DNA of 8,773 nt. It comes from JAWXCM01 sp034408745. Its GTDB lineage: Bacteria; Acidobacteriota; Terriglobia; Bryobacterales; Bryobacteraceae. The stretch is from NCBI GenBank assembly GCA_034408745.1, contig JAWXCM010000279.1, forward strand, positions 1 through 8,773. The letters run 5' to 3'. Shown here piece after piece: positions 1 through 6,419 of the stretch. The notes beneath the pieces are model-generated. The model saw only the letters and a list, made by a program, of their open reading frames with translations, had not been told where the DNA came from and did not search any database. Each line of letters opens with the position of its first letter. Positions within the stretch are counted from its first letter, which is position 1. The position numbers were made by a program, and so were the translations under genes.

Positions 1-156
1 GCAAGAAGGATAACAGAGAACGTGAACATGATCAGTGGGGTAACTCGCGGGTGAGGGATGGCGCGACAGAGCCTGGAGCGAGAGTGCGGTAGCTGGGGTG
101 CAAGTAGTACACCATCATAGGACAGGCTGGAGCAAGTAGCGAGAGCCGTGCAGGTA

Positions 157-178
157 TACAGCCGTACAGCCAGCTGTA
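157..178. repeat. Palindrome cluster (three TACAGC half-sites)
   Basis: TACAGC occurs at 157-162 and 165-170, and its reverse complement GCTGTA at 173-178. The last two form a 14-bp inverted repeat with a 2-nt centre. The outer pair could instead form a 6-bp stem with a 10-nt loop. It lies about 75 nt past the stop of PGT-1 in a 252-bp stretch where I see no gene. No T-run follows on either strand, so it is not a standard intrinsic terminator. It could be an operator or a chance palindrome. Confidence 0.25.
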
Positions 179-252
179 ATAATTGCTTGCCTCGGTATGC
201 GGTGGCGTTCTGAAACTTGCCCCCGAAACCCAAACCACCGCGGTGTTCTAAA

Positions 253-1569
253 CTAACCGCCGGTGCGCAGCTTTCGTTTAAATGCACGCAGCAGGATGAT
301 GGCGTCCATTTGGAGCGAGAAGTTCTTCATATAGTAGAGGTCATATTCGATCTCGCTGAGAACGTCGAGGATTTCGTCGCCGCCCTGCACATGAGCCCAG
401 CCGGTGATGCCGGGGCGGATGAATGTGCGGTGGCGGAACAGAGGTATCCGTTCGACGATGAGGGCGGCGCATTCCACGCGCGTGGGGCGGGGACCGACCA
501 GGACGAGGTCGCCACGGATGAGATTCCAGATCGTGGGGATCCGTTCGAGGCCGGTGCGGCGGAGCACGGCGCCCAATCGACCCCGGGTTCGGAAGCTTCG
601 CAGAGAGAAAGGGCGCTCGTTCTTTCCCAGGACGCGGCGGGAGACAATGATGGGCCCGCGAGTGGTGATCCACAGGAGCAGGACAGTGAGTACGGCGACG
701 GGCAGCAGCAGCAATCCCAGAGCGAGGGCGAACAGGCGCGAGGCGTGCAGTTGGACGGCGACCGCGAATGGACTGGGCCAATAGGTGGATCCAAACACCA
801 GCTCCGCGGGAGGGATGTCGGGGACGGGTACCTTTCCGAAAAGAAGCTCGTAGCTGTCCGTCATGCGGGTGGTGCGGAGTCCTCCGTGTTGGAGGGCGAG
901 AGCATGCTCGGCTACTGCGGGCGCTTGGGCCACGTCGAGGCCGACGATGACCTGATCGACGGTTTGCCCCTCCAGGGCCTTCTCCCAGCCGTGCAGGGTT
1001 CCGAGGACCGGGAAGACCATTTGTGGTTCGTTTTCCTTCTCAACGAGGAAGCCGAGCGGTTTTAAGGAAAGTTCTCCATGTTCGGCGATATGGGCGGCCA
1101 GACGCAGTTGCAGTGGGTGGGTTCCGGCAAACAGCAACTTCTCAGGTTCCAGCGCGTGTGGAGAGGCGTTTTGGTAAACCCAACGCCAGGCGGGAAGCAG
1201 GATCAGCGCGAGCAGGCTCCCGACCAGCATCGACTGACGGGGCATTTCCAGGTCTCCCTCAAACGACAACAGTAACGCCTGGATAAGAAACCCTACTCCT
1301 ATGACGAGCGAGAAGTATTGCGTGAACTGCAGAGACAGGCGCATACCAGCGCGGTCGTAGACATCGCCGAGATACAGGCCGATCAGGGGAATGCCGGCAG
1401 CGATGGCCACGCGGGCTCCCCCGCCTTCGTATTGGAAGTAGATCTGGACGGTATCAATGTCCATCAGGATGAAGATGGGGCCGGTATAGCAGGCCACGAT
1501 GAGGATGGCGTCCGAGACCACCAGGCCGAGAAGGCTAGCGGGAACGAAGATGCGGAACAGCCCGGTCAT
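253..1569 (-). CDS. PEP-CTERM-type (EpsB_2-like) sugar transferase, degenerate catalytic dyad (PGT-1)
   Basis: A 438-residue inner-membrane protein of the bacterial sugar transferase (polyprenyl-phosphate phosphoglycosyl transferase) family, resembling the PEP-CTERM-associated EpsB_2 group. Four hydrophobic segments lie at about residues 8-29, 50-67, 84-103 and 113-127. A soluble middle domain follows, then a membrane-entry helix (about 279-301) and the C-terminal domain (278-438). Family landmarks are RRTGLERIP (338-345), WNLIRG (348-353), VGPRP (358-362), RPGITGWAHVQG and YDLYYMKNFS. Active members have Asp-Glu where this protein has Glu342-Arg343, and the KRxFD aspartate is Ala281. The loop between SFRT and the LRRT helix is also much shorter than usual. 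Catalysis is therefore doubtful. ATG 1569 is preferred because MTGLFRIFVP matches how the family usually begins and codon use rises there. ATG 1608 (451 residues, weak upstream GGTGAT) is the alternative. It stands alone, divergent from the small gene at 1743. Confidence 0.85.
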   Translation of the reverse strand: MTGLFRIFVPASLLGLVVSDAILIVACYTGPIFILMDIDTVQIYFQYEGGGARVAIAAGIPLIGLYLGDVYDRAGMRLSLQFTQYFSLVIGVGFLIQALLLSFEGDLEMPRQSMLVGSLLALILLPAWRWVYQNASPHALEPEKLLFAGTHPLQLRLAAHIAEHGELSLKPLGFLVEKENEPQMVFPVLGTLHGWEKALEGQTVDQVIVGLDVAQAPAVAEHALALQHGGLRTTRMTDSYELLFGKVPVPDIPPAELVFGSTYWPSPFAVAVQLHASRLFALALGLLLLPVAVLTVLLLWITTRGPIIVSRRVLGKNERPFSLRSFRTRGRLGAVLRRTGLERIPTIWNLIRGDLVLVGPRPTRVECAALIVERIPLFRHRTFIRPGITGWAHVQGGDEILDVLSEIEYDLYYMKNFSLQMDAIILLRAFKRKLRTGG

Positions 1570-1608
1570 CGTATTGATTGTGCACTCTTTGAGAAGGAAA
1601 TGTCCCAT

Positions 1609-1742
1609 CCGGTTGGTATCACCGGGCAGGACTGCCTGGAACGTGAGAAGTATTATTTGGTTTTGCGTGGGACAGGGAACTTCCGAAGGCTTTGTACAAC
1701 AGCGGAGTTCCGGAAGGTCCCGTACGCGGCGGATAATGAGAT
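1609..1742. promoter_or_regulatory. Divergent intergenic region between PGT-1 and the small plus-strand gene
   Basis: These 134 bp separate two divergently transcribed genes and so should hold both promoters. I find no convincing sigma-70 pair. The best minus-strand candidate is a TAATAC-like -10 near 1651-1656 without a good -35. A perfect palindrome TTCCGGAA (1708-1715) and a related TTCCGAAGG (1681-1689) form an imperfect direct repeat 27 bp apart, possible binding sites for a shared regulator. Support is weak. Confidence 0.25.
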
Positions 1743-2012
1743 GTGACGGAACCGATGCAAATCCTTATTCGACGCCTGCCTTCCGGTACAGCGCAAGGTG
1801 GTGAGTTGCTACGGATGGTGGGAGCGCGGCTCGAGGTAGCGTTGCAGGTGGAGTCGGAAGAGTTCGGCGCAGGCGCATTGGTGGAGGCAGAATGCGGGCC
1901 GATGCTCTACCTTGGGCAGGTCCAATCGGTGAGCGGACGGACCGTCAGCGTGTTCGTGGAGCATTCGCTAAACCTGAACGACGTGGCGGCGTTCCGGAAG
2001 CGCTGGCGGTAG
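1743..2012 (+). CDS. Small basic protein of unknown function, possibly a PilZ-like beta-barrel
   Basis: An 89-residue cytoplasmic protein if the GTG at 1743 is used, or 85 residues from ATG 1755; both have poor ribosome binding sites. No signal peptide or membrane segment is visible. Alternating short hydrophobic stretches (LEVALQVE, ALVEAE, YLGQVQSV, TVSVFVEH) suggest a small beta-barrel, ending in a basic helix (FRKRWR). I have an impression of similarity to short PilZ-like proteins of Acidobacteria, but no diagnostic c-di-GMP motif (RxxxR followed by DxSxxG) is present. Codon use is GC-rich at third positions like its neighbours, which supports real coding. It is the only plus-strand gene within the polysaccharide cluster at the left. 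It is divergent from PGT-1 and ends 29 bp from the stop of PGT-2. Its function is not known; a regulatory role is conceivable. Confidence 0.6.
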   Translation: MTEPMQILIRRLPSGTAQGGELLRMVGARLEVALQVESEEFGAGALVEAECGPMLYLGQVQSVSGRTVSVFVEHSLNLNDVAAFRKRWR

Positions 2013-2041
2013 GGCGGGGGGACGGGAAGCAGGGTTAACAG

Positions 2042-3319
2042 TCATCGCGCGCGGAAGATGGTCTGAAGGAAGACCTGCAGATCCAGCGAGGGAGAAACTT
2101 TGCGGATGTAGTAGAAGTCATACTCCAGGCGGAGGACTTCGTCTACGACTTCCTGTTGGCTGAGATTCAGCTGGCTCCAGCCGAAAATGCCGGGTTTCAC
2201 CGAGGAGCGATGGAAGTAGAAGGGGATCAGCTGGCAAAGGCGCTCGTGAAACTCCACGCGGATGGAGCGGGGCCCGAAAAGCGCCAGTTCGCCCCTAACG
2301 ACATTGATAAACATTGGCAGGTTGACCAGACGGAGCCTGGTGAGCAAAGAGCCGATGGGAGTCATGCCACCGGCGCTGTCCCAGCGGCGAGTACGGAAGC
2401 GCAACAGTTGAAAGGGGATACCCTGAAATCCAGCGCATTCGATCACCTCGAAGACCGGTCCACGGCCAGAGAGCAGCGCAACGGCGACAGCGGTGAGAAA
2501 CAGGACGGGGAAGATGAGAATGAGCAGGGTGAGGCCGATGAGGTTGTTGTAGACGGCCTGGGCAGCCATAGCGTGACGGCTGGCCATAAAGGTGCCCCGT
2601 GAGAAAAGGAAATCGACCGGGCGGAGCAGGCCGCTGCATACCCGCAGCAGCGTTTGCTCGTAGAAGGCGGCGAGATCTTTAACGGCGACACCCTGGCGGC
2701 GTGCGTTCATGAGGGCGGTGGGGTCCTCGAGGCTGCGGAGTGCGCGGGGAGATACGACGAGGGTGCGCCACTCCGGAAGCGGATGGATGGCCTGTTCGGC
2801 GTGGCCCAGATAGCGTACATCGGTAGCCGTTGCGCAGTCCGACGGCGGGGCGTCGTCGAGAATACCAAGCAGGCGCGGAGCAACAGTCGGGAGCAGGAGG
2901 CGGACTTCGGGTTCAAAACCGACGAAAACCAGATAGGGACTAGGAGGCGGCGGCTGCAGCCAAGGGATGCGGCGGCGGGCTGTAAGCAAGGCCGCAGCCA
3001 ACAGTTGGCCGCCAATAAGAATTTCCAGTGACAACGGCTGCACACCGAGATACAACGCAGTGGCCTCTCCTATGAGCCCGACACCGATGCCAAGCGAAGA
3101 AATCTCGACGAACAGGACCCATGCCTTCGGCAAGCGCCCTTCTTCTTGTGCCGAGAGCAGCAGGCCGAAGATGATCGCGGTAAGCAGAATCTGAACCGCA
3201 ACCTCGGCTGCCAGCGGGTCGGGATCGCCGGTTAGGGAAAGGGCGCTGGCAACAGAGACCGCGATCAGCAGCGAGACTGCGCACAGCAGGATGTCGAGCA
3301 ATGGCGACTGAGAGCGCAT
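2042..3319 (-). CDS. Sugar transferase-like membrane protein lacking the catalytic dyad (PGT-2)
   Basis: A 425-residue member of the bacterial sugar transferase family with the same architecture as PGT-1: N-terminal hydrophobic segments (about 8-28, 40-56, 68-90, 98-112), a soluble linker domain containing DLAAFYEQ, a membrane helix (about 259-284) and a C-terminal catalytic-type domain. Family landmarks are LLRFRTRR, INVVRGEL, FGPR, VKPGIFGWSQ and LEYDFYYIRK. The Asp-Glu dyad of active enzymes is replaced by Val332-Asn333, and GPRP reads GPRS (Ser352). The usual QERVG-like stretch has become VIECAGFQG. Phosphosugar transfer to undecaprenyl phosphate is therefore unlikely by the known mechanism. 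ATG 3319 is chosen because it overlaps the wecA stop by one base (TAATG); a longer in-frame reading to 3397 would overlap wecA by 79 bp. It is the second gene of a wecA operon and probably translationally coupled. Confidence 0.85.
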   Translation of the reverse strand: MRSQSPLLDILLCAVSLLIAVSVASALSLTGDPDPLAAEVAVQILLTAIIFGLLLSAQEEGRLPKAWVLFVEISSLGIGVGLIGEATALYLGVQPLSLEILIGGQLLAAALLTARRRIPWLQPPPPSPYLVFVGFEPEVRLLLPTVAPRLLGILDDAPPSDCATATDVRYLGHAEQAIHPLPEWRTLVVSPRALRSLEDPTALMNARRQGVAVKDLAAFYEQTLLRVCSGLLRPVDFLFSRGTFMASRHAMAAQAVYNNLIGLTLLILIFPVLFLTAVAVALLSGRGPVFEVIECAGFQGIPFQLLRFRTRRWDSAGGMTPIGSLLTRLRLVNLPMFINVVRGELALFGPRSIRVEFHERLCQLIPFYFHRSSVKPGIFGWSQLNLSQQEVVDEVLRLEYDFYYIRKVSPSLDLQVFLQTIFRAR

Positions 3320-4815
3320 TAATGTATCCGGGGGACCGGTAAAGAGATTGCAGTCTTCGGCTGGACAGCGGCGGAGATAGCCACTGTCGAATCCCACTGT
3401 TCCTGCTTCTCTGCCCAGGTCTTGCGGATAGCTTCACCCAGGGCCATCAGGTCGATCGGGTGCCTGGACAATGGGGAGGCCGAGGATTTCGACGCTGTCT
3501 TGTCCGGGGATGGACAGAAACCTTCGATCAGGATCGCCTGCTGGCGATCGAGAAAGACGCGATAACTCCAGTCACAGGGCTCGCCCGAAAATATCTTCTC
3601 GTCGATCCCTGCCGCCCGTATCCATTGGAGGCGCACCCAGCCTTGCTCGGTGCCGGCGGCGACCAGTAGGCTCCACCAACTGTCGCGATCGGGGACGCGC
3701 TCCAGGGCGGTGAACAGCGATTCCTGGCGCATCTGTCCATCAAGAGTCTGACGGAGCTGACCCTGCAGCAGAAATCGTCCGGCGAGTTGGAATTCGGAAT
3801 ACTTGAGTTTTTGAATGGCCGTCCAGATGAGGAAGGCGAAGCCAAACAAGGCAAGGTTGGTATAACGGCTGGTCTGGGCACTGATGACAACGGCCGCAGC
3901 CGCAGCCAGCGTGGCACCCAGGTAAAGCACCATTACGGCCTGGCGGGTGGACAAGCCCTGGTCGAGCAATCGGTGATGGATGTGGCCACGATCCGCGCCG
4001 AAGATGGGGCGGTTGCTCAGGAAACGCCGGAGCACGGAGAGCGAAACATCGAGTATCGGCACCGACAACGAAAGCAACGGGACCATGATCCCGATGGCAG
4101 TAGCGGCCTTCTGCGTCCAGATCATGCCGTAGCAGCCGAGCAGGAAACCAATCAGAAGCGATCCGGAGTCGCCGAGAAAGACGGTGGCCGGATTGAAGTT
4201 GTAGCAGAGGAATCCGAGCAGTGCGCCAGCCAGCGGAAGCGTGACAAAGGCCAGCGAGATATGGCCATGCAGCATGGCCGCGGTGAACAGAGAAAGAGTC
4301 GCCATCAGACCGACGCCTGTGCAAAGCCCATCAAGGCCATCAATGAGGTTGAGTGCATTGGTGGACAGAAGCAACCAGAACAACGTGAGCGGGAAGCTGA
4401 GCAGCACCGGCAACTGAATGTCGCCAATGGTTTCGATGCGGATTCCGTTCCAGAAGACGAGACAGGCGCCAAGAATCTGAAAGAGCAGCTTCACCATGGG
4501 GCGCAGGTTCTTGAAATCATCGAGCAGTCCGGTTAGAAAAATGAGGGTGGCACCCGGGAGGAGCTTCCAGACGGCGCTCTCGTAGCCTGGCCAGTCGGGG
4601 AGGTCGGGGGTGGACAACAGGGCAATTGCGTAAGCAATCGCTATGGCAATGCCACCGACACGGGGCACCGGATAGCGATGGACTTTGCGGAAACCGGGGC
4701 GGTCGACGAGATTATAGGAACGGAAGACGTCGCGGACAATAGGAGTAAGGAACAGGCTCAGAAGCAAGCCTTTGGAGGCCATCCAAAAGAGCTCGTCGAT
4801 TCGTAAGCTGTTCAT
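3319..4815 (-). CDS. wecA: UDP-GlcNAc:undecaprenyl-phosphate GlcNAc-1-phosphate transferase with C-terminal extension
   Basis: A polytopic inner-membrane enzyme of the WecA/TagO/MraY superfamily. It transfers GlcNAc-1-phosphate from UDP-GlcNAc to undecaprenyl phosphate, the first lipid-linked step of many surface glycans. Seen in the sequence: HRYPVPRVGG (46-55), the Asp-Asp pair in GLLDDFKNL (D99-D100), NALNLIDGLDG (153-163), VFLGDSGS (212-219) and the cytoplasmic histidine loop GHIHHRLL (277-284), with about ten hydrophobic segments. All catalytic-type motifs are intact. The protein is 498 residues; about 150 residues after the last membrane segment (from about 345) form a soluble extension absent from typical 350-residue TagO/WecA. 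ATG 4815 is preferred over TTG 4821; AAGAG lies 9 nt upstream of it. First gene of an operon with PGT-2 (TAATG overlap) and divergent from the PEP-CTERM gene. The acceptor and donor are assigned from the family; another HexNAc-1-P is possible. Confidence 0.92.
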   Translation of the reverse strand: MNSLRIDELFWMASKGLLLSLFLTPIVRDVFRSYNLVDRPGFRKVHRYPVPRVGGIAIAIAYAIALLSTPDLPDWPGYESAVWKLLPGATLIFLTGLLDDFKNLRPMVKLLFQILGACLVFWNGIRIETIGDIQLPVLLSFPLTLFWLLLSTNALNLIDGLDGLCTGVGLMATLSLFTAAMLHGHISLAFVTLPLAGALLGFLCYNFNPATVFLGDSGSLLIGFLLGCYGMIWTQKAATAIGIMVPLLSLSVPILDVSLSVLRRFLSNRPIFGADRGHIHHRLLDQGLSTRQAVMVLYLGATLAAAAAVVISAQTSRYTNLALFGFAFLIWTAIQKLKYSEFQLAGRFLLQGQLRQTLDGQMRQESLFTALERVPDRDSWWSLLVAAGTEQGWVRLQWIRAAGIDEKIFSGEPCDWSYRVFLDRQQAILIEGFCPSPDKTASKSSASPLSRHPIDLMALGEAIRKTWAEKQEQWDSTVAISAAVQPKTAISLPVPRIH

Positions 4816-4829
4816 TAACAAGTGCTCTT

Positions 4830-4859
4830 ATTCTGCAAGAAGGTTTCCGGGGCTGTCAA
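4830..4859 (-). promoter_or_regulatory. Candidate sigma-70 promoter for wecA-PGT-2
   Basis: On the minus strand a perfect TTGACA (4859-4854) is followed after 18 nt by CAGAAT (4835-4830), four of six matches to TATAAT. Transcription would begin near 4822-4824, leaving a leader of only about 8 nt before ATG 4815. That is short, so either the message is nearly leaderless or another promoter is used. Confidence 0.35.
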
Positions 4860-4874
4860 CAAAACCGCGGAACA

Positions 4875-4896
4875 CGGCGTGGCCGGATCCCCGCCG
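4875..4896. other. GC-rich hairpin in the wecA / PEP-CTERM divergent region
   Basis: CGGCGTGG (4875-4882) can pair with CCCCGCCG (4889-4896) across the loop CCGGAT, an 8-bp stem with one mismatch. It sits in an otherwise less GC-rich 281-bp divergent intergenic region (4816-5096). No T-tract follows immediately on either strand, so it is not a classical terminator. It could be an operator, part of a leader, or chance. The rest of this region holds a purine-rich run (about 5022-5043) and no RNA gene that I recognise. Confidence 0.3.
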
Positions 4897-5084
4897 GTAC
4901 AAGAACGATTCATCGTTGCACAGGGACAGCAGGGAAGCGCTTGACTGTCATTCTGTTCGAGTAGATCGCTTCTCACGAAGGATTGTTGCACGGTAAGCAA
5001 GGCAACTATCAACTTGAGAATACAAGAAGCAAGAAAGAAGGGGCGTAGCATAAAATAGGATACACTGTGATCCACCAGAATAAC

Positions 5085-5090
5085 CGGAGG
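5085..5090 (+). promoter_or_regulatory. Ribosome binding site fixing the PEP-CTERM gene start
   Basis: CGGAGG lies 6 nt upstream of ATG 5097. This is the strongest Shine-Dalgarno match in the window for its spacing, and it excludes the in-frame GTG at 5067 as the start. Confidence 0.8.
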
Positions 5091-5096
5091 AATTCG

Positions 5097-6419
5097 ATGC
5101 GAAATCTATGGGTAGTGTTGCTACCGCTCACCGGTCTACTCGCTATGCCAGTTGTAAATCCCACCGCAGCAGATCCTTCGTTGTTTCGCACGACAGTGTT
5201 CGCGACGGGCATCCCGGGCTCCAACAGTGTAGTGCTGTTATCGGACGGATCGATTTTGGCGAACACCTCGCCGCAGTTCAGCAATGGTGCGATTGTGCGC
5301 TATACCGATACCAATCAAGACGGCCTTTCCGATGGAGCCGGAACGGTCCTTTATAGCAGTGCCTCCGGACCACTGACGCAGCTGCGCGAAGCTGGCGGCC
5401 ACTTTTATGTCGGTGAGTTCGGAGCTAACCGGATCACGATTTTGGCCGCCGGCGCGAGCGCTTCCGATCCGTTGACGGCTGTCGGTTCGCTACAGTTCTC
5501 CTATCCTGCGGGCTGGGCGCACCCCACTGTGGGCATGGCAGTTCGTGAGACTCCAGGCAGTCCCGGATCGTACAATCTGGTTTTCAACGTCGGCTCACAA
5601 TTCAATTCCCAAGCCTCGACCTCGGCAGTGACGATCAGCGGGTTAGGTCTGGGACCGATACAGGTGAACGGCGATTCGCTTTACATGATCACGATCGATC
5701 AGACGGGAGCTACGCCCACCGCATCCAGCCTCCGAACCGTGGCAACAGGGATCCGCAACGTGTACGGCATGGCGTTTCACCCGACAACAGGCGACCTGTA
5801 CTTTGCCGACAACGCCATTGACGAGGATCCCCTCGGCGTTGGTACCGAGCCGCCACAAGCCGATGAGTTGAACCGGATCCTGTTCGGGGATGTCGGATCG
5901 GCGGTGTACAACTTCGGTTTCCCCAATTGCTACATTGAGTACCGTACGGGGAGCGAAATCGGCCCGTGCGTGGGAGTGACGCAGCCTCTGGCGGTTTTTC
6001 AGCCAGTACCCAATACGCCGGACGGGTTCCGGACCGAAGGCCCCACGGAGATCGCGTTTGCCCCACCCGGCTTCCCTATTTCGTTGACTAGCGGCTTGTT
6101 TATCGGCTTTTCGGGAGCTAATGGCGTCGGGCCGGCCAACGATCAGAACGGGCTTGTATTCTACAACTTCTCTGACGGCAGCTATGTGCATTTCATCGAG
6201 AGCGGCACGGCCGGAGTTGGAAATCTACTGGGCGTCTATACAACGCAAGACTCGCTTTTTGTCAGCGATTGGGGCAGCGGTGATCTGTACCTGATTACAT
6301 CGGCTGTGCCGGAGCCTGCCACGTTAGGCGTGGGCGCCGGCACCCTGCTGGTGATGCTGGGGTTGGGCGTTCGCCGGCGGTTCGGCGCTGTATCGCAAAA
6401 AGGCACCGGGCGGGCCTAG
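5097..6419 (+). CDS. Secreted PEP-CTERM protein with beta-propeller (sugar dehydrogenase-like) features
   Basis: A 440-residue exported protein. The N-terminus (MRNLWVVLLPLTGLLAMP) is a Sec signal peptide, with likely cleavage after Ala25. Residues 71-80 (DTNQDGLSDG) match a DxNxDGxxDG calcium-binding loop. NVYGMAFHP at 221-229 followed by GDLYFADN resembles blades of glucose/sorbosone dehydrogenase-like (YWTD/NHL-type) beta-propellers. Two cysteines in NCYIEYRTGSEIGPC could form a disulfide. The C-terminus is a complete PEP-CTERM signal: VPEP (404-407), an 18-residue hydrophobic stretch, then RRR (426-428). In known systems this is recognised by an exosortase after export, leaving the mature protein released or surface-attached. 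No catalytic residues for a dehydrogenase are evident to me, so the role may be structural or binding. ATG 5097 is fixed by CGGAGG six bases upstream. It is divergent from wecA and convergent with csaB, sharing CTAG at the stops. Confidence 0.88.
   Translation: MRNLWVVLLPLTGLLAMPVVNPTAADPSLFRTTVFATGIPGSNSVVLLSDGSILANTSPQFSNGAIVRYTDTNQDGLSDGAGTVLYSSASGPLTQLREAGGHFYVGEFGANRITILAAGASASDPLTAVGSLQFSYPAGWAHPTVGMAVRETPGSPGSYNLVFNVGSQFNSQASTSAVTISGLGLGPIQVNGDSLYMITIDQTGATPTASSLRTVATGIRNVYGMAFHPTTGDLYFADNAIDEDPLGVGTEPPQADELNRILFGDVGSAVYNFGFPNCYIEYRTGSEIGPCVGVTQPLAVFQPVPNTPDGFRTEGPTEIAFAPPGFPISLTSGLFIGFSGANGVGPANDQNGLVFYNFSDGSYVHFIESGTAGVGNLLGVYTTQDSLFVSDWGSGDLYLITSAVPEPATLGVGAGTLLVMLGLGVRRRFGAVSQKGTGRA
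6306..6416 (+). other. PEP-CTERM sorting signal coding segment
   Basis: Encodes the last 37 residues of the preceding protein. It has the tripartite layout of exosortase substrates: Pro405-Glu406-Pro407, a hydrophobic helix, and an Arg-rich cluster (R426-R428). An 11-residue polar tail after the arginine cluster and Phe429 is a little longer than the usual very short tail. Confidence 0.9.

Noticed and set aside
32..238. A 68-codon minus-strand frame just after PGT-1
   Set aside because: GTG start without ribosome binding site, third-position composition unlike the real genes, no recognisable motif.
236..245. Palindrome CACCGCGGTG just past the PGT-1 stop, as a terminator
   Set aside because: With a realistic loop only a 3-bp stem remains, and no T-tract follows on the minus strand.
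217..1065. A 282-codon plus-strand open frame opposite PGT-1
   Set aside because: It lies wholly antisense to a clear family member, is highly acidic and glutamine/glycine rich with no domain, and is what GC-biased codon use produces on the opposite strand.
3787..4536. A 249-codon plus-strand open frame opposite wecA
   Set aside because: Antisense shadow of a fully recognisable WecA; low-complexity charged composition and no family features.
4878..4893. Possible sigma-54 site (GG-N10-GC spacing) before the PEP-CTERM gene
   Set aside because: Only the GG/GC frame and TGGC match; the TTGC element reads CCGC and the site lies over 200 bp from the start codon. Such matches are common by chance in GC-rich DNA.
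4941..4967. TTGACT followed by TAGATC as a plus-strand promoter
   Set aside because: Spacing of 15 nt and only three of six -10 matches; not better than background.
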